A stretch of 64,000 bases of DNA from Archangiaceae bacterium (GTDB taxonomy: Bacteria; Myxococcota; Myxococcia; Myxococcales; Myxococcaceae). Positions 18,324 through 27,748 of this stretch are shown piece by piece. A model generated the notes under the pieces. That model did not search any database. It saw nothing but the letters and a program-made list of their open reading frames with translations, and was not told where the DNA came from. Position numbers and translations under genes: made by a program. The stretch lies in contig JAACJQ010000060.1 of NCBI GenBank assembly GCA_016879935.1, forward strand, positions 1 to 64,000. Direction: 5' to 3'. Each line of letters starts with the position of its first letter. The first letter of the stretch is position 1.

Positions 18324-21300
18324 ATGCGTCATTGGCTGTCGTTGGTGGTCGTGCTGGGGCTGGCCTCGGCATGCGTCGGCTGTGATCGCCGTTCTGCCCT
18401 CGCCGGCCGCTTCGGAGAGCTCGTCGTCGTCTCTGGCGTCGCGCCTTCGGAGTCGTTGAGCCGCGAGGCCACCGTCAGCGCACCACCGGCGGCGATGGGT
18501 GACTCGTCGAGCACCACGTTCCTCGTGCGCAACATCGGCGACTTGACCCTCACGCTCACGCGAATCGCCCTCACCTCGGGAAGCCCCGCGTTCAGCGTCG
18601 AGCTGCCCGAGCGCACCTCACTCGCGCCTTCCGAAGAGGCGACCTTCACCATCACCTTCAAGCCCGAGCAGGCGAGCGACCCGACGCTCTCGACCGTCGC
18701 GCACCAGGCGGTGTTTCAGCTCGACTCGTCTGGCGGCCGCCCCGGAGAGACGCAGGCCATCATCGAGGTCAGCGCCGTGGCCGAGGCGCGCGACTGCTTC
18801 GTGCCTGCGGTGCTCGACTTCGGAGACTCGCCCATTGGACAGGCGGTGCAGATTCCCATCGACCTCTCGAACCGTGCCAGCACACCCGCCCACGCGACGG
18901 TCGGAGCGATTGGAGGCGCGAACCCCGGCTTCTTCACCATCGACCCCGCCATCACCGAGCTCGACGTGGCCCCGGGCACGGCGACGAACGCGATGATTCG
19001 CTTCGCGCCGCAGACCGAAGACGAGGTCAAGGCGCAGCTGACGGTTCGGCGCAGCGCTTCGTGCCCCGAGGGCGTGACCCAGCTGGTGGGCCGGGGCTCG
19101 ATGCAGTCGCTCTCGTGGTCACCTGCCGATCTCAACTTCGGGCGGGTGCCGCTGAACGAGACCGCCACCCGCCTCGTCACCTTCAGCAACCGGAGCGGCG
19201 CCGAACTGCCCCTCACCATCTCGACCGATGGAACCGACTTCGCGACGCCGCTGGCGCTCGGCGTGCTCGGGCCGCGCTCGACCACGTCGGTGCAGGTGAC
19301 GTGTCGCCCGCAATCGCTGAACTCACTCACCGGCGTGCTGAAGGTCGACGTCGGCACCTCGCCGTTGCTCCCCGTTCGTGTGCCGTTGCGCTGCTCCGGT
19401 GGCGGGCCGCGGCTGCGCCCCTCGCCGAACCCGCTCGCGTTCGGCACCGTGCCGCTGCTCGTGGACAAGAAGACGCTCGCGCCGCTCGCGCAGGCGTCTC
19501 AGACACGCGTCGTTCGCCGGCTGCGCCTCGAGAACATCGGCACGCCTCCGCCCATCCCGAGCGACCCCGTCTACAACCTCACCCTCGGACGAGACGGCGC
19601 GCCGCCGCTGATGTCGCTCACGCCCATCGGCCAGACGAAGCCCGGCGAGTTCACCGTCGCCGTCGGCACCTACGACCCCATCGGCGTGCCTGCGCTCGCT
19701 GGGCGAAACGCCATCGATCTCGAGGTGATGGTTCAGCCCGTCGCCAGCGGCCTGCGCGAGGCGCTGCTCACCGTCTACTCGAACGATGCCGTTCAACCCG
19801 TGCAGGAGATTCGCCTGACGGCCAACGCCCAGACCGCCGAGCGCTGCGCGCTGGGGTACTCGCCCGCCGCCATTCTCTTCGGCGACCTGCCGCCCAACGG
19901 CACCGAGACCCAGACGTTCACGCTGCAGAACGCAGGCACCACGTCGTGCCAGGTCTCGGGGCTCGAGGTCGCGACCGGCAGTCACCCGGGCTTCTCGCTG
20001 GCGCCCAACCAGGTCACCATCATCGGCCCTGGCCAGTCGGTGCCCGTCTCGGTTCGGTTCGACAGCTCGGGCCTCGCCACCGGCACCACCGCCAGCGGCT
20101 TCGTTCGCTTCTCGACGCCCGGCTCGATTCCGATGCTGGTGCCGCTGTCGGCGCGCGTGTCGCAGTGCCTGGTGGCGGTGCCCGAAGAGCTCGACTTCGG
20201 CAACATCAAGCTCGGCTGTCGCTCGGCGCCACGCACCGTTCAGCTCTTCAACACCTGCGGCTCGCCGGTGAACATCTACTCGGCGACGACCTCGGGCACC
20301 GGGTTCGCGATCTCGGGGTTGCCCATGATTCCCACGAGCGGCCTCGTGGTGCAGCCCGCAGGCAACCCGGTCTCCATCTCGGTCGTCTTCGGGCCGCCGC
20401 CCAACGTCGGTACCTTCAACGGCGCGCTCACGGTGGTGGGCGGCGAAGGCTCGTCGATGCGGCGCTTCGACATCGCGCTCAAGGCCGTGGGCGACACCAC
20501 CGGCATCACGACCGAGACGTTCCAGCAGCCGGCCCGCCCGATGACCGACATTCTCTTCACCATCGACAACTCGTGCTCCATGTCAGAGGAGCAGACGGCC
20601 CTCTCGGCGAACTTCTCGTCGTTCATCAGCTACGCGAACACGGCGAACGTCGACTACCGCATCGCCGTCACCACCACCGACGACTTCGCCTCAGACGGTC
20701 AGGGCAAGTTCGTCACCGGCCAGCCCACCATCATCGACAAGAGCCTGCCCAACGCCCGGGCGCTCTTCGAGTCGAGGGTGCGGGTCGGCACGGCGGGCAG
20801 CGGCTTTGAGCGCCCGCTCTCGACGACGCTGAAGGCGTTGACCGAGCCGCTCATCAGCGGGGCGAACGCAGGGCTCCTGCGCGACGACGCGAACCTCGCC
20901 ATCATCATCGTCACCGACGCGCCCGATCAGTCGAGCGAGGCCATCGGCTACTACGAGACGCGCCTGCCGCTGGTGAAGGGGCCCCGCCGCGTGCACCAGG
21001 TGAGCGTCAGCGTCATCGGCCCCTTCACGCCACAGTCGCCGACCTGCGCCATCGAGGGTGTCGACCCCGGCCGCTACCAGGCGCTCATCACCCGCACCGG
21101 CGGCGTGAAGGCCAACATCTGCACCTCGAACTGGGCGCAGGATCTCGAGGCCCTGGGCCGCAGCGCGCTGGGCCCGCGCAGCACCTTCTTCGTGCGCAAC
21201 CCGCCCGACACGCAGCAGCCCGTCGACGTTCAGGTCAATGGGCAGCCCGTCTCGAGCGCGTGGAACTACGACGGCGCCAGCAACGCCATCGTCTTCAGTC

Positions 21301-21362
21301 AGGGCCAGGCGCCGGCGAGCGGCACGACGCTGACCATCACCTACCAGTCGCAGTGCCTGTGA
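18324..21362 (+). CDS. Large exported protein with choice-of-anchor-D repeats and a VWA-like domain
   Basis: 1012 residues starting at MRHWLSLVVVLGLASAC; an upstream in-frame extension lies inside the opposite-strand gene and was rejected. Repeated Ig-like units (each opening with LxFGxxPxGxxxxxxFTLxN, e.g. LNFGRVPLNETATR, ILFGDLPPNGTETQ, LDFGNIKLGC) match choice-of-anchor-D/HYDIN-type domains. From about residue 738 there is a von Willebrand A-like segment with ILFTIDNSCSMSEEQ (DxSxS metal site). It is probably a cell-surface adhesion or structural lipoprotein. Confidence 0.82.
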   Translation: MRHWLSLVVVLGLASACVGCDRRSALAGRFGELVVVSGVAPSESLSREATVSAPPAAMGDSSSTTFLVRNIGDLTLTLTRIALTSGSPAFSVELPERTSLAPSEEATFTITFKPEQASDPTLSTVAHQAVFQLDSSGGRPGETQAIIEVSAVAEARDCFVPAVLDFGDSPIGQAVQIPIDLSNRASTPAHATVGAIGGANPGFFTIDPAITELDVAPGTATNAMIRFAPQTEDEVKAQLTVRRSASCPEGVTQLVGRGSMQSLSWSPADLNFGRVPLNETATRLVTFSNRSGAELPLTISTDGTDFATPLALGVLGPRSTTSVQVTCRPQSLNSLTGVLKVDVGTSPLLPVRVPLRCSGGGPRLRPSPNPLAFGTVPLLVDKKTLAPLAQASQTRVVRRLRLENIGTPPPIPSDPVYNLTLGRDGAPPLMSLTPIGQTKPGEFTVAVGTYDPIGVPALAGRNAIDLEVMVQPVASGLREALLTVYSNDAVQPVQEIRLTANAQTAERCALGYSPAAILFGDLPPNGTETQTFTLQNAGTTSCQVSGLEVATGSHPGFSLAPNQVTIIGPGQSVPVSVRFDSSGLATGTTASGFVRFSTPGSIPMLVPLSARVSQCLVAVPEELDFGNIKLGCRSAPRTVQLFNTCGSPVNIYSATTSGTGFAISGLPMIPTSGLVVQPAGNPVSISVVFGPPPNVGTFNGALTVVGGEGSSMRRFDIALKAVGDTTGITTETFQQPARPMTDILFTIDNSCSMSEEQTALSANFSSFISYANTANVDYRIAVTTTDDFASDGQGKFVTGQPTIIDKSLPNARALFESRVRVGTAGSGFERPLSTTLKALTEPLISGANAGLLRDDANLAIIIVTDAPDQSSEAIGYYETRLPLVKGPRRVHQVSVSVIGPFTPQSPTCAIEGVDPGRYQALITRTGGVKANICTSNWAQDLEALGRSALGPRSTFFVRNPPDTQQPVDVQVNGQPVSSAWNYDGASNAIVFSQGQAPASGTTLTITYQSQCL

Positions 21363-21363
21363 C

Positions 21364-22569
21364 TCAGGTCGTGTACTCGGCGTTCACCTGCACGTAGCGG
21401 TAGCCGAGATCGCTCGTCATCAAGAGCGCATGCCCGCGGCCCTCGTCGAGCAGCAGCTCGAGCGACACGTCTTCTCTGGCCATCGCCTTCGACGCGGCGG
21501 CGCGATCGAACGGCGTGGGCTCCCCCGCGCGGAACACCTCGATGCCCTGCAGCCGGCAGACGAGCTTCTGGGGTGAACGAACGTCGTGCACGTTGCCCAC
21601 CTGGCTGACGAAGCGGCCCCAGTTCGGGTCGTTGCCGAAGAGCGCGGTGCGCACCAGCGCCGAGGTCGCGACGTGGCGGGCCACGGCCTTCGCGGCGTCA
21701 TCCGACGAGGCGCCCGTCACGCGAATCGTCGTCACCTTGGTGGCGCCTTCACCGTCTCGGGCGATGAGCCAGGCCAGGCGGCGGGCGACGGGCTCGAGGT
21801 GCTGCTCCCAGTCGGCGGGCGCCGGCACCTGACGCGTCGTCAGCAACAGGAAGGTGTCGTTCGTCGAGGGGTGCGTGTCGACGTGCACGGCGTTGAAGCT
21901 GGTGCTCGCGATGCGGCCCATGGCCGTGCGCATCGCCTCGGCGCTGACGTCGACGTCGGTCGCCACGAAGGCCAGCATCGTCGCCATGTCGGGCTGAATC
22001 ATGCCCGCGCCCTTGCACACGCCCGCCATCGTCGCGTCGCCGAGCCGAACGCCGTGCTCCTTGGGGAACGCGTCGGTCGTCATGATGGCCGAGAGGAACC
22101 GGCGGCCCGCTTCGACGTCGGCCGACAGCTCCTTCACGGCGGCGTCGATGCCGGCGCGCACCTTCTCCATCGGGAGCTTCACGCCGATGACGCCGGTGCT
22201 GCACACCAGCACCTGCTCGAGGGGGCAGCCCAGGGCGGTGGCGACGCGCTGACACATCTCGAGGGCGTCGGCCTCACCCTGGGTGCCGGTGCAGGCGTTC
22301 GCGTTGCCCGAGTTGATGACGACCGCGCGCACCAGCCCCTTCGAGGCCTCGAGGTGTCGGCGCGAGAGCAGCACGGGCGCCGCGGCGAAGTGGTTCTTCG
22401 TGAAGAGCCCCGCGCACGTCATCGGCGCGTCACTCACGAGCAGCGCGACGTCGGGGTTGCCCGAGGCCTTGATGCCGGCCCGTACGCCCGCGGCGCGGAG
22501 GCCCTTGACGCTGGTGAGGGTGTACGGCGCGGGAGGAAACGCAGGAACGGGCGGGACGGGAATCGACAT
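21364..22569 (-). CDS. argJ: Bifunctional ornithine acetyltransferase / N-acetylglutamate synthase ArgJ
   Basis: 401 residues. ArgJ landmarks: VINSGNANACTG, LVCSTGVIGVKLPM, KGAGMIQPDMATMLAF with Thr197 as the nucleophile exposed by self-cleavage between Ala196 and Thr197, and GNDPNWGRF. It recycles the acetyl group from acetylornithine to glutamate in arginine synthesis. No other arg gene is present in the window. It is convergent with the VWA protein, with one base between stops. Confidence 0.95.
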   Translation of the reverse strand: MSIPVPPVPAFPPAPYTLTSVKGLRAAGVRAGIKASGNPDVALLVSDAPMTCAGLFTKNHFAAAPVLLSRRHLEASKGLVRAVVINSGNANACTGTQGEADALEMCQRVATALGCPLEQVLVCSTGVIGVKLPMEKVRAGIDAAVKELSADVEAGRRFLSAIMTTDAFPKEHGVRLGDATMAGVCKGAGMIQPDMATMLAFVATDVDVSAEAMRTAMGRIASTSFNAVHVDTHPSTNDTFLLLTTRQVPAPADWEQHLEPVARRLAWLIARDGEGATKVTTIRVTGASSDDAAKAVARHVATSALVRTALFGNDPNWGRFVSQVGNVHDVRSPQKLVCRLQGIEVFRAGEPTPFDRAAASKAMAREDVSLELLLDEGRGHALLMTSDLGYRYVQVNAEYTT

Positions 22570-22593
22570 GAGCGGCCCTCTACCACCGAGCCG

Positions 22594-23964
22594 TCAGGTC
22601 TTCCGCCCCGTGATTCGTGCAGCGATGCCCAGCAGCAGCTCGCGCCGGGTGTCGGTGATGTTGGCGCCGGCCTGGGCGATGGCCGCGGTGGTGTGCACCG
22701 GCTGCACGTCGAGGAAGGCCCGCGCGGTGGAGTTGCCAGCCCACCACTCCCGGGCGCGCGCGACGTTCTCCATCATCACGCGCTCACCGAGCGTCAGGTG
22801 GAGGAAGCTGGCCAGCGGCGACGGCGACATGTCGAAGCCCGAGGCGTTGAGGCGGCCGGCGTCGAGCAACGACTGCAGCACCGTGTCGATGGGCTCGGGC
22901 GGCGTGCCCAGCTCGGGCAGGAACTGCTCGATGCGACGCATGCGGGAGCCGTTGGGCTCGCCCACGCCGCCCATGAAGAGGTCGAGCGGCGCGTCACCAC
23001 CCGTCTCGACCGCGAGGGCCTCGACGACGGCGGTGCTGTACAGCTTGCAGCGCATGTAGCGAACGGCGAGCGCGATGTTGCGGGCCGCCGCGTCGACACG
23101 GCGTTTGTGCTCTTCGGGTGACGGCTCGCCCGCCTGCATGCGGAACACGCGGCTGGCAGCGAGGGAGGAGAGGAAGCCCTCCATCTTGAGCAGCGCCACT
23201 CGGTACTCGTGCACCGTGTACGTGTTGGGCGTGTGCAGCGTGGGGTTCGTCTCGGGCAACAGCTTCCACGTGTTGTCGAGGAAGGCCGCCGGGTCTTTCT
23301 CGGCGAAGTTGCCGACGTCGTTGTTCGCCAGCCGGGTGGCGCGGCGAATCATCACCGTGCGCTCGGTGGGCTGCACGCCGAGGGCCGCGAGCCGTGCGTC
23401 GAGCACGAGCTTCTCGGGAGGGCGGAAGGGAATGGTCGCTTCGATGCACGCCGCGAGCGCCAGCTGCTGCTCGTGCGAGAAGACGCCCTCCATCTCTTTC
23501 GCCGCCACCAGCCCGCTCGCGAGCTCGTTGAGGCCGTTGTACGGCGTGAGCACCTGCCCGGCCTGATGACCGAAGACGTCGAGCACGAGCTTCGCCGTCG
23601 GGTCGATGGCCGCGTGCGGCAGAATTCGCCAGCCGTCTTTCTCGCGGCTGATCAGAGGCTCGAGAATCTCGTTGTAGTGAGGCGGCACCCCGAGGTCGAC
23701 CTGCACGTAGACGATGTCGTGGTACAGCGCCGCGATCGTCTCGATGGGGTCGGCGTCGACGGTGAGATCGAGCACGTGCTGGTGCGTGTGAAACTCGCGC
23801 GCGCGTGACGACAGCGCCTGGTGCACCGCCACGCCCCACTTCTCGACGAAGAGCGACGGCACGCCCAGCCCGAGGCCCTGCACCGCGCCGAACAGGGCGT
23901 CGATGATGCGATGAACGGGCGAGCGGGCGGTTCCTGGCGACATGAGCGGCGAGCGAGTCGGCAT
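22594..23964 (-). CDS. HD-superfamily-like protein
   Basis: 456 residues from MPTRSPLMSPG; an ATG at 24033 would add 23 residues that look non-coding and was not preferred. An N-terminal block EFHTHQHVLDLT followed about 20 residues later by ALYHDIVYVQVD matches the spacing of His and His-Asp metal ligands in predicted HD phosphohydrolases. The C-terminal half (MRCKLYSTAVVEALAVETGGD, EWWAGNSTARAFLDVQPV) is not recognised. There is no signal peptide. The substrate is unknown. Confidence 0.6.
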   Translation of the reverse strand: MPTRSPLMSPGTARSPVHRIIDALFGAVQGLGLGVPSLFVEKWGVAVHQALSSRAREFHTHQHVLDLTVDADPIETIAALYHDIVYVQVDLGVPPHYNEILEPLISREKDGWRILPHAAIDPTAKLVLDVFGHQAGQVLTPYNGLNELASGLVAAKEMEGVFSHEQQLALAACIEATIPFRPPEKLVLDARLAALGVQPTERTVMIRRATRLANNDVGNFAEKDPAAFLDNTWKLLPETNPTLHTPNTYTVHEYRVALLKMEGFLSSLAASRVFRMQAGEPSPEEHKRRVDAAARNIALAVRYMRCKLYSTAVVEALAVETGGDAPLDLFMGGVGEPNGSRMRRIEQFLPELGTPPEPIDTVLQSLLDAGRLNASGFDMSPSPLASFLHLTLGERVMMENVARAREWWAGNSTARAFLDVQPVHTTAAIAQAGANITDTRRELLLGIAARITGRKT

Positions 23965-24038
23965 GTAACCACGAGCCTGCGTCTGCCTGAACAAAACGCA
24001 CCCGGTGCTACAGGTCTGCGCCGCCTCGATCATCGACT

Positions 24039-24058
24039 CCCGTCAGGAACCTGACGGG
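24039..24058. promoter_or_regulatory. Inverted repeat between divergent HD and HDOD genes
   Basis: Nine-base arms CCCGTCAGG and CCTGACGGG are separated by AA (24039-24047, 24050-24058). The repeat lies in the gap between the HD-type gene and the HDOD/sthA operon, 53 bases before the HDOD start. It looks like a binding site for a symmetric dimeric regulator. No T-run follows on either strand, so it is not a terminator. Confidence 0.45.
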
Positions 24059-24110
24059 GTTGCGAGCGCGAAAGCCGGGCGGCGCGGGTGGCGCTCCTTA
24101 CTCTTGATGC

Positions 24111-24950
24111 GTGTACCCGCCGGCGTTCGACAGGGGGCAGACGCTGCCTGCAGGGCTGGAGCAGGCCTTCGCCGAGAAGGTGAAGCGGCTCGACCTCGAG
24201 CTGCCTGTGTTACCCGAAGCGGCCGCGACGATTTTGCAGGAGACGCAGAAAGAGAGCTGGAGCGTGCAGCGCGTCGTCAGCGTGCTCGGCCGCGACACCT
24301 CGATGGCGACCCACCTGCTGCGCATCGCGAACTCGCCGGCCTTCGCGGGTGGCACACCCGTCGTCTCGATTCAGCAGGCCATCACGCGGCTGGGTGCCTC
24401 GCAGCTTCGGCAGCTCGCGGTCGTCATCGCGTGCGAGACAGCCGCCTTCGTCGCCAGGGGCTTCGAGAACGAGGTGCGCGCGGCGCTCCAACACTCGCTG
24501 GCGGTGGGGCTGTGCGCGAAGGAGATCGCCCGGCAGCGGCGCGCGAACGTGGAAGAGGCGTTCCTCGCGGGGCTGCTGCACGATCTGGGCTGGCCCGTGG
24601 CCGTGCACGCGCTCGTTCGGCTCGGCGCGGGGCCACACGTGAAGCACGCGACGCTGGAGCACGCCGAGCGGGTGCACGCGACGTTGGGCGCGGCCGTCGC
24701 GCGCGCGTGGCGGTTGCCGGAGTCGATCGCGAAGGCCATCGCCGCCCACCACGACCCCCACGCAGACGACGCGCTCACCGCCACCATCGCCCTCGCCGAC
24801 GTGCTCGTGCGCCGCACCGAAGGAGAGCCGTTCGACGAGGCCCAGCTGCTCGAGCTGCCGGCGACGCAGGTGCTCAACCTCTACCCCGACGTGGTGCACA
24901 GCCTGGCGAAGCGTGGCGCCGAGGTGTTTCAGGAGGCCGCCCGATGGTGA
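24111..24950 (+). CDS. HDOD domain protein
   Basis: 279 residues from a GTG. The HDOD pattern is clear: LPVLPEAAATILQ, VVSVLGRDTSMATHLLRIANSPAF, ITRLGASQLRQLAV, FLAGLLHDLGWPVAVH and a final IAAHHDPHADD. HDOD proteins act in signalling (often c-di-GMP- or chemotaxis-linked), usually without known catalysis. It overlaps sthA by seven bases (ATGGTGA), so it may be co-translated with that redox enzyme. Confidence 0.88.
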   Translation: MYPPAFDRGQTLPAGLEQAFAEKVKRLDLELPVLPEAAATILQETQKESWSVQRVVSVLGRDTSMATHLLRIANSPAFAGGTPVVSIQQAITRLGASQLRQLAVVIACETAAFVARGFENEVRAALQHSLAVGLCAKEIARQRRANVEEAFLAGLLHDLGWPVAVHALVRLGAGPHVKHATLEHAERVHATLGAAVARAWRLPESIAKAIAAHHDPHADDALTATIALADVLVRRTEGEPFDEAQLLELPATQVLNLYPDVVHSLAKRGAEVFQEAARW

Positions 24951-26359
24951 CGGAGCAGATCGACGCGGTGATCATCGGTGGCGGGCCCGCGGGTCAGCTG
25001 GCGGCGACGACGGCGAGCGAAGCAGGTCTGCGCACGGTGCTCGTCGAGCAGGAGCGCCACGCGGGCGGAGAGTGTGTTCGCCGCGGGACCATTCCCTCCA
25101 AGACGCTGCGGGAGACGGCGCTCGCGCTGTCGGTCTTCAAGTCACGCACGGGCGGCGTCGTCGACGTCGCGCTCGGCACGCACGTGCAGCTCGAGAGCCT
25201 GATGACGCGCAAGGAGCAGGTCATCGACGCGCACCACGGCTTCATCAAGGAGGAGCTCTCGACCAGCGGTGTCGAGGTGTGGCACGGCCGGGCGCGGTTC
25301 GTCGCGCCGAAGGAGCTCGAGGTGATAGCGCCGCGCGGCGGGCTGCGCCGCGTGAAGGCGAAGCTCATCATCATCGCCACGGGCTCGAGGCCACGAACGC
25401 CGCCCGACGTCCCTGTGGATCACGAACACGTGCTCGACAGCGACTCGATGCTGTCGCTCACCTGGTTGCCGCGATCGCTCACGGTGCTGGGCAGCGGCGT
25501 CATCGCCAGCGAGTACGCGTCGGTGTTCGCGGCGCTCGGGGTTTCGGTGACGATGATCGATCGCGCCCCCCGGCCGCTGGGCTTTCTCGACGAGGAGCTG
25601 ACGTCGGCGTTCGTCACGGCCTTCTCTGCTGCGGGCGCGGCGTTCGTCGGAGGGCGCAAGGTGACGAGCGTGCAGTGGAATGGCGTCGACGCCGTGGAGA
25701 CGACGCTCGACGACGGGCGCGTGGTGCGCTCCGAGAAGCTGCTCTGTGCGCTCGGCCGGGTCGCCAACGTCGAAGGCCTCGAGCTGTCTGCCGCCGGGCT
25801 CGCGACCAACCCCCGAGGTCTCATCGACGTCGACAAGCACCTGCAGACGAAGGTCGAGGGCGTCTTCGCGGTGGGAGACGTGATCGGGCCTCCATCGCTC
25901 GCGTCGACGTCGATGGAGCAGGGCCGGCGTGCCGTGCGGCACTGGCTCGGTCAGCCCGTCGGGCCCAACCCCGAGCTGCTGCCCGCAGGCGTGTACACGA
26001 TTCCCGAGATGAGCTGCGTGGGCCTCACCGAAGCGCAGGCCCAGAAAGTCGACGCAGGCGTGATCGTCGGCCGAGCGCCCTACTCGCGCCTGGCGCGTGG
26101 GCAGATCAGCGCCGCGCCCAACGGGTTGCTCAAGCTCGTCTGCGACGCCTCGGGCACGAAGCTGCTCGGTGTGCACGTCGTCGGAGAAGGCGCCGCAGAG
26201 CTGGTGCATCTCGGCCAGCTCGCGATGCTCGGCAACCTGAACGTCGACACGTTCGTCGACGGCATCTTCAACTTCCCGACGCTCGCAGAGGCGTACCGGG
26301 TGGCAGCGCTCGACGTCGTGCGCAAGCGCGGGCGGGAGCGGCTGACGTCGGCGGCCTGA
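24944..26359 (+). CDS. sthA: Soluble NAD(P)+ transhydrogenase SthA
   Basis: 471 residues of flavoprotein disulfide-reductase type. FAD site GGGPAGQLAA; the redox site reads ECVRRGTIPSKTLRE, with the second Cys of the usual CxxxxC replaced by Thr, exactly as in SthA and unlike lipoamide dehydrogenase. NAD site GSGVIASEYASVFAALG; GVFAVGDVIG; C-terminal FNFPTLAEAYRVAALD. It balances NADH and NADPH pools in the cytosol. The start overlaps the HDOD gene; the longer upstream frame is a shadow. Confidence 0.93.
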   Translation: MVTEQIDAVIIGGGPAGQLAATTASEAGLRTVLVEQERHAGGECVRRGTIPSKTLRETALALSVFKSRTGGVVDVALGTHVQLESLMTRKEQVIDAHHGFIKEELSTSGVEVWHGRARFVAPKELEVIAPRGGLRRVKAKLIIIATGSRPRTPPDVPVDHEHVLDSDSMLSLTWLPRSLTVLGSGVIASEYASVFAALGVSVTMIDRAPRPLGFLDEELTSAFVTAFSAAGAAFVGGRKVTSVQWNGVDAVETTLDDGRVVRSEKLLCALGRVANVEGLELSAAGLATNPRGLIDVDKHLQTKVEGVFAVGDVIGPPSLASTSMEQGRRAVRHWLGQPVGPNPELLPAGVYTIPEMSCVGLTEAQAQKVDAGVIVGRAPYSRLARGQISAAPNGLLKLVCDASGTKLLGVHVVGEGAAELVHLGQLAMLGNLNVDTFVDGIFNFPTLAEAYRVAALDVVRKRGRERLTSAA

Positions 26360-26611
26360 GCGCTCCGTGGCAGGAGCATCGACTGTGTCGAGCAGCGGTC
26401 CGTCGAATGTCTCGCCGAGTTCGACGGAAGCTGAGGCGCAGCTCGTGGAGGTGACGCCCCCAACCAGCGCGCCGGACTCTGACTTCCACCGACTGCCTCG
26501 CCACCACGCACGAGTCCGCCAGCGCTCGCACCGCCTTTGGAGCCACAGGCCACGACTGACCGCCGACGACGGTCTTGCTCCTGACATGCTCGCCGCCCGA
26601 CGCGACGGCCC
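26360..26611. other. Unassigned 252-base gap between sthA and the methyltransferase
   Basis: Several open frames cross this convergent gap on both strands, but none has a signal, domain or start site that I can support. No hairpin with a T-run was found. It may hold a decayed gene fragment or untranslated 3' ends. Confidence 0.5.
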
Positions 26612-27691
26612 TCAGCGCCGAACGAGTTCGTACAGCGTCGTCGTCTCTTTCGACCGCGCGGCGTGCAGCGGGTCTTCCCGGTCCTTCGCTTTGCCGTGCT
26701 TCGCCTTCGTGGTGTGCGTGCGCGCGATGGTGAGGCCTGACGCTTCGATCAACTGCACGAGCGCTCCGGGCTGACGCAGCCCGAGCAGCTCAGCGAGATC
26801 GGAGATGATCAACAGCCCGCGCCCCGTCTGCGTCAGGTGCTGCGGCAGTTCACTCAAGAACCCGCGCAGAAACGCCTGGTCGGCATCGAACACCGCCACG
26901 TCGAAGCGGTTCTTCGGCGCCTCGGGAATCCACGGCGGGTTGCAGACCACGAGATCAGCTCGCCCCTCGGGGAAGAGCGCGCGCTCCATGGCCGTGAACC
27001 GCCCCGACAGCCCGAGCGCCTTCGCGTTGCTCTGCGCACAAACCACCGCGCGCGCTTCGACATCGGTGCCGATCGCCCTGCTCGCACCACGCTGCAGCAG
27101 CACGAACGACAACACGCCGGTGCCGGTGCCGATGTCGAAGACGGTCGACCCCTTCACGTCTCGCACTCGCGTGAGCAGCTCGACGTACTCGGCGCGAGTC
27201 GGGGTGTAGACGCCGAAGGCCGGGTGCAGCCGCCCTTCCAGCCCGGGAACCTCGAGACCCTTCTCACGCCAGGCCTCGGCGCCAATCAGCCCGAGCACCG
27301 TCTTCAGCGCGGTCACCGTCAGCGGCCCTCGTGGCGGGCCCCACAACAGGCGGCAGCCCTCGCTCACCCGAGGCGCGCCCGCGAGCAGCAGCCGGTACTC
27401 GGCGTCGAGCCCGACGACGATCTTCGAGAGCGTGGCGTGCTCGAGCTGACGCGATCTGCGCTCCTGCCGGAACGCGTCGAGCGCCGTCTTGGCAGCGGGT
27501 GGCTTGGGGAGTCGCCGGCCCATCGCAGACACGAGCTGCTTCGCGTTCAAGAACGTGCCGCGGTACCAGAGCGTCTCGCCGCGCCGCACCCGCTTGAGCG
27601 CGTCGTCGGCCGTCAGGCGATCGTCGACCTCGACCAGCTGGGCGGGCGCGGGCTCATCACTCTCTGACTGGAAGACGAAGGCAGACGACAC
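26612..27691 (-). CDS. Class I SAM-dependent methyltransferase (small-domain/PrmC-RlmG type)
   Basis: 359 residues from a GTG at 27691 preceded by AAGG; upstream in-frame sequence reads through a divergent gene and was rejected. SAM motif VFDIGTGTGVLSFVLLQRGA (about 184-203) and catalytic NPPW at 251-254 place it with N6-adenine/N2-guanine/Gln-N methyltransferases. The N-terminal 170 residues (RGETLWYRGTFLNAKQLV, LTVTALKTVLGL) are not recognised. The substrate is probably rRNA, tRNA or a release factor (inference). Confidence 0.82.
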   Translation of the reverse strand: MSSAFVFQSESDEPAPAQLVEVDDRLTADDALKRVRRGETLWYRGTFLNAKQLVSAMGRRLPKPPAAKTALDAFRQERRSRQLEHATLSKIVVGLDAEYRLLLAGAPRVSEGCRLLWGPPRGPLTVTALKTVLGLIGAEAWREKGLEVPGLEGRLHPAFGVYTPTRAEYVELLTRVRDVKGSTVFDIGTGTGVLSFVLLQRGASRAIGTDVEARAVVCAQSNAKALGLSGRFTAMERALFPEGRADLVVCNPPWIPEAPKNRFDVAVFDADQAFLRGFLSELPQHLTQTGRGLLIISDLAELLGLRQPGALVQLIEASGLTIARTHTTKAKHGKAKDREDPLHAARSKETTTLYELVRR

Positions 27692-27748
27692 CAGGCCCTT
27701 GTCGCACGAAGCCGGTCTGCCTGCGAAGCGTGCTAGGTTTCGACACCA

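Noticed and set aside
26367-26774. Plus-strand 135-codon frame after sthA
   Set aside because: Ser/Arg-rich shadow overlapping the methyltransferase 3' end; no support.
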